Of a stretch of 64,000 nucleotides of DNA, positions 42,424-50,738 are shown in pieces; the first letter of the stretch is position 1, and each line of letters begins with the position of its first letter. Made by a program: the position numbers and the translations under genes. The DNA lies in the NCBI RefSeq assembly GCF_001641615.1, contig NZ_LRRU01000022.1, positions 424,484 through 488,483 of the forward strand, read 5' to 3'. The notes under the pieces were generated by a model. It saw nothing but the letters and a program-made list of their open reading frames with translations, ran no database searches and was not told the origin of the DNA. Origin of the DNA: Pseudoalteromonas gelatinilytica (GTDB taxonomy: Bacteria; Pseudomonadota; Gammaproteobacteria; Enterobacterales; Alteromonadaceae).

Positions 42424-43269
42424 TTATTGGCGATTAATTTTTACCTTGAAGGGGGTTTCATCTTGATTCGTTGAGCGATAAGGGTTGATATCTAAACCGC
42501 CACGGCGTGTATAACGCGCATACACTTCAAGCTCTTCGAGGTTTAATTGCTGCATTAAATCGCAGTAAATACGCTCTACACATTGTTCATGAAATTCGTT
42601 ATGAGTTCGAAACGAAATTAAGTATTTTAATAAGGCTTCATGGCAAATTGCTTGGCCTTTATAACGAATAATCACACTCGCCCAATCAGGCTGTGAAGTG
42701 ATCAAGCAATTCGATTTTAGCAAATGACTGTGTAAGGTTTCTGAGACAACCTCATCACCATTATGGCGAAGTGAGCTGGCATCAATATCATAGCTGGTGA
42801 TTTCGATATCCAGATCATCAATACATACGCCCGGTAACGCTGTAAATGGCAAACAATTGAAATCATCTGCTTGGTATAAAGTAACGATCACGGGTGCATT
42901 TACCGCAGCGGATAAGTCTTTGCTCAGTGCTTGGTGAACGTCATCTCGCGTTTCAAAGCGTGTCTGATTAAAGCTATTTAGGTACAGTTTGAATGACTTT
43001 GACTCAATGATGTGACTGCTTTGGCAAGGAAATACAAATGTTGCCACAGCGACCATTGGCTTACCCTTGCTATTTAGCCACGATAATTCATAGCCAGTCC
43101 AGATATCTTGGCCTTTAAACGGTAAGTTATCTTCGCTAACACCTAATGCATCACGGTTTAATTTGCGGGCAATAGGAAACAATAAACTGGGTGTGTAGGT
43201 ATCTACATACTCTGTGCTTTTACCAAGAACACTGTTTTTCAGTTCGGGTGAGTTGCTGTAATCTGTCAT
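42424..43269 (-). CDS. queF: NADPH-dependent preQ0 reductase QueF
   Basis: The 281-residue enzyme reduces preQ0 to preQ1, the last free-base step of queuosine synthesis. It is the long, two-domain form. The substrate and cofactor region ESKSFKLYLNSFNQTRF is at residues 89-105, catalytic Cys188 is in LKSNCLITSQPD with Asp195, and FHEQCVERIYCDL follows. It is divergent from syd, the common gammaproteobacterial arrangement. With queC and queE at 5.8-7.3 kb, three queuosine enzymes are in this window but in separate places. Confidence 0.96.
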   Translation of the reverse strand: MTDYSNSPELKNSVLGKSTEYVDTYTPSLLFPIARKLNRDALGVSEDNLPFKGQDIWTGYELSWLNSKGKPMVAVATFVFPCQSSHIIESKSFKLYLNSFNQTRFETRDDVHQALSKDLSAAVNAPVIVTLYQADDFNCLPFTALPGVCIDDLDIEITSYDIDASSLRHNGDEVVSETLHSHLLKSNCLITSQPDWASVIIRYKGQAICHEALLKYLISFRTHNEFHEQCVERIYCDLMQQLNLEELEVYARYTRRGGLDINPYRSTNQDETPFKVKINRQ

Positions 43270-43328
43270 CTTTACACTTTTGTAGTTACAATGGCGGCAT
43301 TATACCTAAAGCCAATGAGTTTCGCAGT

Positions 43329-43868
43329 ATGTCTGTTTCTACAAAACTAGATAAGTTACATCAAGCATTTAGTGAAAAATGCCTCGAACGCACAGGAAAG
43401 CTTCCTGTTATTGAACATGATTCAGCATGGCCAAGTCCCTGTGAGCAGGGCGAAGTTGATGATCAGGGGCTTATTCAGTGGCGTGCAGTTCCGCAACAAC
43501 CTGCTGGCAGTTTAGAAGACTTAGCCAAGGCACTCGAACTATCGTTTCCTGAAGATTTAAGCCCATTGTTTGGTCATGTCTATGCGGGTAATTTGTTATT
43601 GAGTGTTGATGATCATCACATTGAGCTGCTACAAGCATGGAATGAAGATGATTTTAGCCGCTTACAGCAAAATATTACCGGTCACGTATTAATGAAGCGT
43701 AAGTTAAAGCAGCCAGAAACCGTGTTTATTGGCCTCACAGAACAAGATGATCTGCTGATCACGGTATTAGTCGAAAGCGGTGAGGTTTGTTTAGAGTACG
43801 TGGGTAAAAAACCACATCATGTGCTAGCAACTAGCATCAGTGAGTTTTTGGACAAAGTAGCGGTATAA
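43329..43868 (+). CDS. syd: SecY-interacting protein Syd
   Basis: The ATG at 43329 gives 179 residues, the E. coli length; the frame runs upstream into queF promoter sequence. Syd binds SecY at the cytoplasmic face of the inner membrane and is thought to check the translocon. The family pattern is clear in PSPCEQG, QWRAV, FGHVYAGNL, LQAWNEDDFSRLQQNITGHVLMKRKLKQPETVFIG and the C-terminal ISEFLDKV. Confidence 0.93.
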   Translation: MSVSTKLDKLHQAFSEKCLERTGKLPVIEHDSAWPSPCEQGEVDDQGLIQWRAVPQQPAGSLEDLAKALELSFPEDLSPLFGHVYAGNLLLSVDDHHIELLQAWNEDDFSRLQQNITGHVLMKRKLKQPETVFIGLTEQDDLLITVLVESGEVCLEYVGKKPHHVLATSISEFLDKVAV

Positions 43869-43881
43869 GCTTAAAAAGTAA

Positions 43882-43901
43882 AAAGGGGCGGTTGCCCCTT
43901 T
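43882..43901. terminator. Probable bidirectional terminator
   Basis: AAAGGGGC and GCCCCTTT around a 4-base loop, between the ends of syd and the DUF2310 gene. Confidence 0.75.
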
Positions 43902-43929
43902 CATGTATCTGGTTATTGCCTTTATTAAG

Positions 43930-44703
43930 CTATTGAAAGTCCCACGAGATATTCGAAACAATGCCACAAGGCTCGCAACGAAAATCAAATAAGCCAAACC
44001 ATGGCTCAGGTAATTTCCATTCGCCATCGCAACTTGGGCAACGACGTTTAAGCTCCGACTCTTTATCAACGCCGCCAACACGATATAAATAATAATAAAC
44101 AGGCTTCTTGGTTAGAAAACTAATACGCTTAGTGATATCGCGACCACGGCGATATAAGTCACTCTTGATACTAGTTAGCTCTTCAAGCGCAGGAAATTCA
44201 CAACGGGTTGCACCATTGATCTGAATTTGATCGCACGCTTGCCAGTCTTCTTGCCATTTTATCAGTGTTTTGTAATCGCCATTGGCAATTGCCGGAATGC
44301 GAAATAACGGCACAGGCAAAAAGTCATCACCACAATAAAGTGGGCTGCAGGTATGCACATACGTGGTATATAAAATATAGCACGATGGATCATGGCACAT
44401 GTCTGCACCATTTGAGTGAATGTCTTGGCCGATCACTTTTACTTTTGGTGCCAGTAAGCCCGCGGTGTGTAATTGCTCAATACTGTGCTTTACAAACGGG
44501 CTATGGTTGAGCGGATGCATCGCATCTTCGGTTGGGCACATCACACGGGTAATGAAAAATCCATCTTTTAAAACCGTTGGAAATTCATCACCAATGATTT
44601 GGCCGTTAAAACGAAGTGCATTAACAAGGCGGTTTATCGCCTGCTCAGCAAGCTCTAGGGTGGTATCTTGGTAGCAATCAAAAGTCAGATCGACAACAAA
44701 CAT
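43930..44703 (-). CDS. Zn-ribbon-containing protein, DUF2310 family
   Basis: The 257-residue cytoplasmic protein ends in a zinc ribbon, CPSCDGEWKL and FRCEPCGIVSNISWDF, with two CxxC pairs near residues 223 and 245. An unusual internal stretch, DIHSNGADMCHDPSCYILYTTYVHTCSPLYCGD, adds more cysteines and histidines. This matches the DUF2310 family, whose function I do not know. Its ATG overlaps the stop of the preceding small gene by one base (TAATG), so the two are coupled. Confidence 0.85.
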   Translation of the reverse strand: MFVVDLTFDCYQDTTLELAEQAINRLVNALRFNGQIIGDEFPTVLKDGFFITRVMCPTEDAMHPLNHSPFVKHSIEQLHTAGLLAPKVKVIGQDIHSNGADMCHDPSCYILYTTYVHTCSPLYCGDDFLPVPLFRIPAIANGDYKTLIKWQEDWQACDQIQINGATRCEFPALEELTSIKSDLYRRGRDITKRISFLTKKPVYYYLYRVGGVDKESELKRRCPSCDGEWKLPEPWFGLFDFRCEPCGIVSNISWDFQ

Positions 44704-44969
44704 TATTTTTTCTCAAGCAGTGCTAATAACCTATCTAATTTAGCCTCAATACGATCCAATTGACTTTCATTGGCTGTACTTACTTGTTCATTTGACGGGT
44801 TATTAATGAAATTTTTAATTGAATCCGGGTTGTTTTTATATTGGCTAACCGCTGCGATGATCACAGGCATCGGCATAGGTTGAGTTAGCTTACTTTTGGT
44901 TAGGGCAACTGTTGGGGTTTTACCTTCATCAAGAAGGGTTTTAATTGCATCAAATACAACGGCATTCAT
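44703..44969 (-). CDS. Small hypothetical protein with C-terminal coiled coil
   Basis: The 88-residue protein begins VVFDAIKTLLDEGKTPTVALTKSKL, which looks like a helical DNA- or protein-binding region, and ends in a predicted coiled coil (SQLDRIEAKLDRLLALLEKK). A polar linker rich in Asn and Ser separates them. It heads the pair with the DUF2310 gene. I do not recognise a named family. Confidence 0.75.
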   Translation of the reverse strand: MNAVVFDAIKTLLDEGKTPTVALTKSKLTQPMPMPVIIAAVSQYKNNPDSIKNFINNPSNEQVSTANESQLDRIEAKLDRLLALLEKK

Positions 44970-45071
44970 TTTCGTATAAACTCTTTAATAAAAGACTAAA
45001 AAGCACCGCAGTATATGGGCTGCAGTGCGCGCGTATGGTAGCAATAATAGATGTGGAGTGAAATTACTTTC

Positions 45072-45115
45072 CTTATTTACACACTAAAAGTTTGCTTTGA
45101 GAGCGTGTAAATAAG
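45072..45115. repeat. Inverted repeat downstream of the DUF2789 gene
   Basis: CTTATTTACAC (45072-45082) and GTGTAAATAAG (45105-45115) are perfect 11 bp arms around a 22-base loop. It begins 12 bp beyond the DUF2789 stop and lacks a T run. It may act as a 3' RNA hairpin or weak terminator. Confidence 0.6.
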
Positions 45116-45126
45116 AAAGCGAAACA

Positions 45127-45357
45127 TTACTGACGTAACCTTGCATCTAATTCATCAATCACTTCGCTCCAAGCTCCATCTTCAGCAAGTGATTCTGCTA
45201 AAAAGTGTTGCTGAGCTTCATCCCAAAAAGGTGCTTCCTGCAAGAGGGTCGTATCAGACAGTTGATGCGATGCTATAAAAGCATCTATTTCACTTTCTTT
45301 GCTTGGCAAACCAAGTTGTGCAAATAGGGTCGAAATGTCATGTTTTGTCGTATCCAT
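45127..45357 (-). CDS. DUF2789 family protein
   Basis: The 76-residue acidic protein matches DUF2789: HDISTLFAQLGLPSKESEIDAFIASHQ, APFWDEAQQHFLAESLAEDGAWSEVIDELDARLR. It is small, soluble and helical, and its function is not known. A good ribosome site (aaggag) lies before the ATG on the reverse strand. It stands alone. Confidence 0.88.
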   Translation of the reverse strand: MDTTKHDISTLFAQLGLPSKESEIDAFIASHQLSDTTLLQEAPFWDEAQQHFLAESLAEDGAWSEVIDELDARLRQ

Positions 45358-45504
45358 AGTTCTGCTCCTTGTGTATGGCGATAATTATTACTGCTTGAAC
45401 TTAATGATGATGAACAGCAGTTTAACTTACGCTGAATTTGTCTTTAATCGCAGTAGGGTATATACCTTATAGTCTAGTACTAAAATAATAAAACAAATAA
45501 AAGG

Positions 45505-46152
45505 ATGAGTATTTTGACAGTTGCTGAACCCGAAACCTTAAGTGTGCAATACCTAAGTGCTGAAGATATCAGCACTGCCGCAAGCCTTATCTATCAAGCT
45601 TATCATGATGATCCCGTTCTTCAGAACGTGTTAGGTTTTCAACAAGATAATCCAAGTAAATATGAAACTAAACTACGTGCCTTAGTGCGTGAAGAACTGG
45701 CAAGTTTTTGGCAAGAAAAACAGCCATTAATAGGCCTTTACTCACAAAGTAGATTAAAAGCTATTGCGTGTGTATTTGATTCGGCAAGTGAGCTACAAGC
45801 TGAGCGATACTGGCATTGGCGATTAAAGCTGATGCTCAGTGCAGGTTACTTGCAAACCAATCAGCTTATAGAAAAGGAGCGCACTATTCGTGAAGCACTT
45901 TCGACCAAAGGTCATTACCTATTTTTAGCCTTTATTGCCGTTGACCCACATTTTCAAGGGCAAGGTTTGGGTCGATATCTGCTACGAGGCCTTGATGATT
46001 TAGTTGAATCAAGCAATCAAGCAAGTGGATTAGCTGTCTTTGTTACTCGCTCTGAACAACGCGAATTCTTTAGCTCTGAAGGATTTGAGGTGTTCAAAGC
46101 CTTGAGCTTTAACCAAGTCGAAGGTGACTTGATGTTCAAAGCGGCACAGTGA
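45505..46152 (+). CDS. GNAT-family N-acetyltransferase
   Basis: The 215-residue protein has the acetyl-CoA-binding pattern LAFIAVDPHFQGQGLGRYLLRGL near residues 145-170 and the late strand VFVTRSEQREFFSSEGFEVFKAL. The acceptor is unknown. The ATG at 45505 directly abuts its ribosome site (aaaagg), so a TTG at 45514, three codons later and well spaced, may be the true start. The palindrome just beyond its stop is better read as an upstream element of the RNA gene that follows than as a terminator. Confidence 0.85.
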   Translation: MSILTVAEPETLSVQYLSAEDISTAASLIYQAYHDDPVLQNVLGFQQDNPSKYETKLRALVREELASFWQEKQPLIGLYSQSRLKAIACVFDSASELQAERYWHWRLKLMLSAGYLQTNQLIEKERTIREALSTKGHYLFLAFIAVDPHFQGQGLGRYLLRGLDDLVESSNQASGLAVFVTRSEQREFFSSEGFEVFKALSFNQVEGDLMFKAAQ

Positions 46153-46177
46153 CGAAAGGACGTTTTGGAAATAGCAA

Positions 46178-46195
46178 TGTGAGATAAATCTCACA
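46178..46195. promoter_or_regulatory. UvrY/GacA-type upstream activating palindrome
   Basis: TGTGAGATAAATCTCACA has the 18 bp form TGTRAG-N6-CTYACA of the known UvrY/GacA binding site. E. coli csrB has a very similar element. Its centre is about 167 bp before the predicted start of the csrB-like RNA, close to the distance in E. coli. The palindrome extends to a 12 bp perfect stem, 46173-46200, so it may also form a hairpin at the end of the GNAT transcript. Confidence 0.7.
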
Positions 46196-46353
46196 TTGCT
46201 GTGAGTTTTATCAGTTTAATGCCGTTAAATTTGTACCTAAAACTGCTTATTTCAATGATTTTAAAGGATTTATTGTTTTTGTCATTTTTGTGACTTAGAA
46301 AAAATTACTTTTTATGCCTACCAAGATTTCTCCGTTTCTCTAAACTTAATCAT

Positions 46354-46758
46354 GTCAAGAAGACGCAGGTTCAATGAATGAACTGATGCCAAGGATTAGG
46401 ATTATGGCAACAAAGCAAGATGCTTAGCAGGAAGCAAAGGGACAAGAGCTAGGGAAGCAAGGAAGAACGAGGACACTGCCAGGATGCAGTACAATCGCGG
46501 AGCGATTGAAAAGGACTGACCAAAGGATGATTTTAGCAGGAAGCTAAAGGAGCGTTTGGAAAACGAAGTGGATAGCCATTGACGGCAAGAGGACGGCACT
46601 AGGATGTGTTAAATGCTACAAGAGGTAGCATGGTGGGTGTATCGGATGTATACCCGTTCAGGGGAAAGATAAAAAGGCAGCTTCGGCATAAGTAAGGATA
46701 CTTAATCATGGAAGTAGCAAGATTGGGGCGTGGCTAGTAGCTACGCCTTAGTTCTTTC
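46354..46758 (+). ncRNA. csrB: CsrB-family regulatory RNA
   Basis: This roughly 400-base stretch has no plausible gene but carries about 21 GGA motifs, many shown in the loops of short hairpins. Examples are ACTGC-CAGGAT-GCAGT, AATCGC-GGA-GCGATT, TTTAGC-AGGA-AGCTAAA and AAGTA-AGGA-TACTT. That is the design of CsrB/CsrC RNAs, which bind many copies of the translational regulator CsrA and remove it from its mRNA targets. A -10-like TAAACT at 46341-46346 places the start near 46354. A terminator hairpin ends at 46747. A UvrY/GacA-type palindrome lies upstream. The exact 5' end is estimated. Confidence 0.88.
46727..46757 (+). terminator. Terminator of the csrB-like RNA
   Basis: GGCGTGGCT (46727-46735) pairs with AGCTACGCC (46739-46747), with one G-U pair and a 3-base loop, followed by a T-rich tail. 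Confidence 0.85.
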
Positions 46759-46799
46759 TGGAGGTTGCACTTCTCAAACAGGCAATTATTTTTGTAAAA

Positions 46800-46869
46800 C
46801 TCGCAACTCGCAACTCGCAACTCGCAACTCGCAACTCGCAACTCGCAACTCGCAACTCGCAACTCGCAA
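46800..46869. repeat. Heptamer tandem array, (CTCGCAA)x10
   Basis: Ten perfect units end 1 bp before the stop codon of the leftward DUF3301 gene. The unit differs from the CTCGTAA arrays at 8985 and 12170 by one base. On the leftward transcript it reads TTGCGAG. It separates the DUF3301 gene from the convergent csrB-like RNA. Confidence 0.97.
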
Positions 46870-46870
46870 C

Positions 46871-47170
46871 TTAAATCTTATGCGGCGGTATTACTACGCT
46901 TTTAAGTAATTCATTTTCCATGATCAAAACGCCTTGATACACGCTTTGCCCATCACTTGAAAACTCAAAAATAAACTCGCTTTTAATACCTGGCTTACCA
47001 CTTTTTAAAATACCAACCCTGCGTTTATTGCAAGCGACACTCATCAGTTGCACATTTAATTGCTCAATTTGTCTTTGTGCATGAAGGTTAGCTGCTTCGG
47101 CTACTTTTCTGTTTAACCAAAAAAAGTAGATGATGCTGCCAATGATGATAAGTGTCCACAAGCCTGCCAT
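46871..47170 (-). CDS. DUF3301 family protein
   Basis: The 99-residue protein has one N-terminal membrane helix (LWTLIIIGSIIYFFWLN) and a cytoplasmic domain with RKVAEAANLHAQRQIEQLNVQLMSVACNKRRVG, the DUF3301 pattern. Function is unknown. It starts exactly one base after the stop codon of the DUF3549 gene, so both are translated from one message. Confidence 0.85.
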   Translation of the reverse strand: MAGLWTLIIIGSIIYFFWLNRKVAEAANLHAQRQIEQLNVQLMSVACNKRRVGILKSGKPGIKSEFIFEFSSDGQSVYQGVLIMENELLKSVVIPPHKI

Positions 47171-48199
47171 TTACGAGAATAACCTTCCAATTGCTCGAGC
47201 GAGTGTTTCGCTACGATTTTCTTTTCTTAATAAACCTAGTAGGTGAGGGCGAATACTAGGAATTGCAACTAAATCGGTGAAAATACTCACAAACAGTTGT
47301 TCAATTTCAGTGTGGTGTGCACAACAATCCATAAACACATGTAAGCGTTCTGGGTCTTCAAGCGTGCTAAAACAACGCCCTGCAATTGTTAATAGTACAT
47401 CTGACTGGGTGTTCATCTCAGAGCGTAATACAGTATCTACCAGTTGTGCAGTTAAACCTTGCGCTGTTGTTTTTGATAAACTTCTAAGAGCTGCAACAAG
47501 AGCAATGTCGTCTTTTTGCTCTATCGCCTTTAAACCATAGGCTAACAATTGCTCTGCAAACACCGGTTCGATTGCAACATGTTCAAGCATCGCACTCAGC
47601 GGCTGTAATACTTCGACAGGTAAGTGTCCCCAAGCGGCTTGTAGGTTTGCTAAATTGGTGTCGTTATCTAAGCGCATCGCAAAATCAGCAATACCCTGTA
47701 CTGCAACACTTTGCCAATTATCAAACCCCAGTTTGCCTGAGAAATACAGCTGAGCATATTCGTAGTACTGTGAAGCGCTTTGTTTAAGTAAACATTTAAC
47801 CTGTGCATTAAATGCCGCTAGCTTGTTGGCGTTTGGCGTAAATACATACGGGTTGTTATCAAGTTTGCCCTCGGCATTTTCACCGGTAATTTCTGTACCA
47901 AGTGCTTCAATTACCATATTTGCAAAGTGATCGCGGCTTGCGCTTACTAGGCGGCTTTGCTCATCTAATGGAAATTTTAAAAACCATACATAAGGTTCTT
48001 TAGACGCTTTTACATCCCAAAATTGAATAGCAAGCCAAGCATGACCAGCAAGCGGGTAAGGGTAAGGGATTTTTGTTTCTTCAATGGCAAGAAATTGTTT
48101 TTTGTCTAATTTCGTGATGTGTCTGCCAATATCGAAGGCACGCCAAGTGGTACCGGCTGCATCCAGAAGTTGCCCTAAAGTGGCGATCTGCTCAGTCAT
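47171..48199 (-). CDS. DUF3549 family protein
   Basis: The 342-residue soluble protein matches the DUF3549 family from its start (IATLGQLLDAAGTTWRAFDIGRHITKL) and KIPYPYPLAGHAWLAIQFWD. The C-terminal half is helical and repeat-like. No catalytic motif is evident. It is divergent from yqcC and forms an operon with the DUF3301 gene, a pairing seen in related bacteria. Confidence 0.87.
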   Translation of the reverse strand: MTEQIATLGQLLDAAGTTWRAFDIGRHITKLDKKQFLAIEETKIPYPYPLAGHAWLAIQFWDVKASKEPYVWFLKFPLDEQSRLVSASRDHFANMVIEALGTEITGENAEGKLDNNPYVFTPNANKLAAFNAQVKCLLKQSASQYYEYAQLYFSGKLGFDNWQSVAVQGIADFAMRLDNDTNLANLQAAWGHLPVEVLQPLSAMLEHVAIEPVFAEQLLAYGLKAIEQKDDIALVAALRSLSKTTAQGLTAQLVDTVLRSEMNTQSDVLLTIAGRCFSTLEDPERLHVFMDCCAHHTEIEQLFVSIFTDLVAIPSIRPHLLGLLRKENRSETLARAIGRLFS

Positions 48200-48305
48200 A
48201 AAATCTCAATTACCGTAATTAATCTATATCAGCCGCGAATTATACGCCATACCATGGCGCCTTGGAACAGGGTATACTAAGCACAAAGGTATTAAGAGTT
48301 TTACA

Positions 48306-48620
48306 ATGCATCAACAGACTTTGGCGCTGCTGCGCGAATTAGAATCCACATTACAACGCCATTCACTATGGCAAACAACAGCTATTGACCCAAGTGCGCT
48401 CAATTCTAGTGTACCGTTTTGCCACGACACTATGGCTTTTGAGCAATGGCTGCAATTTGTTTTTCTTGAAAAAATGCACGCCCTCATAGCACATGCTCAG
48501 CCTTTACCCCGTAATTTTGCAATTGCGCCTATGGCTGAAATGATGCTGGCACAACATAGTGGCGGAAATGATGTGATTACCGTTTTACAAAAACTCGATC
48601 AACTTTTAAGTGATAACTAA
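48306..48620 (+). CDS. yqcC: YqcC family protein
   Basis: The 104-residue helical protein has the YqcC (DUF446) pattern ALLRELESTLQRHSLWQ, PFCHDTMAFEQWLQFVFLEKMHALI and a LPRNFAIAPMAEMML region. Function is not known. It is the first gene of yqcC-truC-yqcA, the same set found in E. coli, with the next ATG 2 bp after its stop. Confidence 0.9.
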   Translation: MHQQTLALLRELESTLQRHSLWQTTAIDPSALNSSVPFCHDTMAFEQWLQFVFLEKMHALIAHAQPLPRNFAIAPMAEMMLAQHSGGNDVITVLQKLDQLLSDN

Positions 48621-48621
48621 C

Positions 48622-49395
48622 ATGCAAGAGATTGTTAAGCCACAATTTGACGAGTTAACGATTCTGTACCGCGATGAAAATTACGTTGCGATTGATAAAC
48701 CATCTGGTTTATTGGTTCACCGTTCGTTTTTAGATAAACACGAAACCCAATTTGCGATGCAGATGCTGCGTGACCAAATTGGTCAACACGTGTTTCCTGT
48801 ACATCGTTTAGATAGACCAACCTCAGGCGTATTACTGTTTGCGTTAAGTTCAGAAGCAGCCCGTGACATGAACCAGTTGTTTATTGATGGGCAAATTGAA
48901 AAACGTTACTTAGCTTTAGTAAGAGGCTTTTTAAATGAATCAATCTTCTTAGATAAACCTTTAAAAGAAGAGCTTGATAAAATTGCCGATAAGTTTGCTG
49001 ATCAAGATAAAGCACCGCAAGAAGCACAAACGCAATTTCATTGCCTGCACCAAGCAAGCTTACCTATTCCAATTGGTAAGTATCCAACAGTTCGTTACTC
49101 GCTGGTGGAGTGTTTTCCTAAAACTGGCCGCAAACATCAAATTCGTCGTCATTTAAAACATTTATCATTACCAATTATTGGTGACGTAAATCATGGTGAT
49201 AATCAGCATAATCAATTTTTTAGAGAGCATTTCCAGCTTCGTCGTTTAATGTTATTTGCCTCTGAATTAAAGTTTGTGCACCCTTATAGCAAACAACCAA
49301 TAACAATTAGAGCGCCATTAGGCGATGCAATGTTAACGATTTGCCAGCAACTTGGCTGGCCAACAGAAGAAAAGGATTATTATGGCAACTATTAG
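48622..49395 (+). CDS. truC: tRNA pseudouridine(65) synthase TruC
   Basis: This enzyme makes pseudouridine at position 65 of tRNAs. The ATG at 48622 (257 residues) is preferred to an in-frame GTG at 48610 inside yqcC. The RluA-type catalytic motif is VHRLDRPTSGVLLF with Asp64. Supporting blocks are YVAIDKPSGLLVHRS, EKRYLALVRG and ECFPKTGRKHQIRRHLKHL. It overlaps the flavodoxin gene by 14 bp. Confidence 0.95.
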   Translation: MQEIVKPQFDELTILYRDENYVAIDKPSGLLVHRSFLDKHETQFAMQMLRDQIGQHVFPVHRLDRPTSGVLLFALSSEAARDMNQLFIDGQIEKRYLALVRGFLNESIFLDKPLKEELDKIADKFADQDKAPQEAQTQFHCLHQASLPIPIGKYPTVRYSLVECFPKTGRKHQIRRHLKHLSLPIIGDVNHGDNQHNQFFREHFQLRRLMLFASELKFVHPYSKQPITIRAPLGDAMLTICQQLGWPTEEKDYYGNY

Positions 49396-49828
49396 TATTT
49401 TTGTCGGCAGTGTCTATGGCGGTGCTGAGCGTTTAAGCGAGCAAGTTATTGAAGTTATTGAAAAGTCAGAGCATCAAGCGCAATTAGTTGAAAATGGCAC
49501 GGTTGATGACATGCTGGCTGCGTCACATATTTTAGTGATCACATCAACGACGGGTCAGGGTGATATTCCTGATAACTTAATCACTTTATACAGCCAATTA
49601 AACGATCAATTCCCACTGTTAACAGGCAAGCAATACGGCATTATTGCTATGGGCGACCGCAGCTATGGCGATACGTTTTGTGGAGCAGGTCGCAGTTTTG
49701 ATGAGCTGTTTCGCGATTTACAGGCAAAACCTGTCGGTCATCGTTTAGAAATTGATGCCTGTGAAGATTTTGAGCCTTGGCCTGTTACTGAGCCATGGTT
49801 AAACGAATGGCTGACGAAAATTAGTTAA
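49382..49828 (+). CDS. yqcA: Flavodoxin YqcA
   Basis: The 148-residue protein starts at the ATG at 49382; the frame is open from 49352 inside truC. It has the FMN-binding loops FVGSVYGGAERLSE and TSTTGQGDIPDNL, and GDRSYGDTFCGAGRSFDELF. It is a short-chain flavodoxin of the MioC/YqcA type, an electron carrier of uncertain partner. The gene order matches E. coli. Confidence 0.92.
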   Translation: MATISIFVGSVYGGAERLSEQVIEVIEKSEHQAQLVENGTVDDMLAASHILVITSTTGQGDIPDNLITLYSQLNDQFPLLTGKQYGIIAMGDRSYGDTFCGAGRSFDELFRDLQAKPVGHRLEIDACEDFEPWPVTEPWLNEWLTKIS

Positions 49829-49856
49829 TGTCTATTAATTAGCTAGTGTCTCTTAA

Positions 49857-49887
49857 AAGTGCTGATTGAATAAGCAATTGGCACTTT
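49857..49887. repeat. Inverted repeat after yqcA
   Basis: AAAGTGC and GCACTTT, extended by a further six pairs with two G-U, form a 13 bp stem-loop between yqcA and the methyltransferase gene. It lacks a clear T run; it may still end or stabilise the yqcA message. Confidence 0.5.
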
Positions 49888-49946
49888 CCCCTTGGTTTTT
49901 CGAGTACAGAATCTGATATACTAAACCATCATTTTATGAGGCTGTT

Positions 49947-50678
49947 ATGATTTCAAAAAACCAACTGAAACTAATTCGTGCATTAGGTCAAAAGAAATAC
50001 CGTAAGCAATATAACCAGTACCTTGTTCAAGGCGAAAAAAATGTACTTGAATTACTAAACAGTGGGTTAAGTATTGCTCATATATTTGCGACTCCTGCAT
50101 TTATTTCTGCGCATCAAACAGCGCTTGCAGCCCATCAAGTCATTGAAGCAGACGAAGACAGCCTAACTAAAGCCAGTACGCTTGTTAGTAACAACGCAGC
50201 CATTGCTGTTGTTGATATGCCAAGCCAACAAGCATTACCAACATCAGGACTTATTTTAGCCCTTGACGGTGTGTCGGATCCGGGTAATTTGGGCACGATT
50301 ATTCGTGTTGCTGACTGGTATGGTATTAAGCATATTGTTACCAGCACAGACAGTGCCGATGCTTATAACCCGAAAACCATCAGCGCAACTATGGGCTCAT
50401 TTGCTCGTGTGAGTGTCACACAAACCGACTTAACCAGTTACTTACCTAGTTTAAACCTTCCTGTGTATGGCGCATTTTTAGAAGGTGAGAACATTCACAA
50501 AACTGCTCTTAAGCAAGATGCCGTATTACTCATGGGCAGTGAATCCCATGGTATTCGTGCTGATTGCGAAAGCTTAGTTACTGATAAAATCACTATTCCG
50601 GCTTATGGCCAAGCAGAATCGCTTAATGTAGCAATGGCAACGGGTATTATTTTAGATAATTTTAAGCGTCACGCTTAA
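49947..50678 (+). CDS. TrmH/SpoU-family RNA 2'-O-methyltransferase
   Basis: The 243-residue enzyme has the substrate-binding N-terminal domain (YNQYLVQGEKNVLELL) and the SPOUT knot motifs LILALDGVSDPGNLGTIIRVADWYG, LMGSESHGI and AESLNVAMATGIILDNF. The family methylates ribose in rRNA or tRNA. The precise target cannot be assigned; it is not obviously RlmB or TrmH proper. Confidence 0.92.
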   Translation: MISKNQLKLIRALGQKKYRKQYNQYLVQGEKNVLELLNSGLSIAHIFATPAFISAHQTALAAHQVIEADEDSLTKASTLVSNNAAIAVVDMPSQQALPTSGLILALDGVSDPGNLGTIIRVADWYGIKHIVTSTDSADAYNPKTISATMGSFARVSVTQTDLTSYLPSLNLPVYGAFLEGENIHKTALKQDAVLLMGSESHGIRADCESLVTDKITIPAYGQAESLNVAMATGIILDNFKRHA

Positions 50679-50738
50679 CCTTTTACCCTAAAATGGGTTA
50701 AATTGAAGAATAACAATAAAAATCGGTAAAACAATTAG

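Noticed and set aside
46173..46200. Perfect hairpin read only as a terminator of the GNAT gene
   Set aside because: It lacks a good T run and its core matches the UvrY/GacA site form at the right distance from the CsrB-like RNA; a regulatory site is the better explanation, though both roles are possible.
46402..46599. Reverse-strand open frame of 65 codons
   Set aside because: It lies inside the CsrB-like RNA; its low-complexity Ser/Leu content comes from the complement of repeated GGA motifs.
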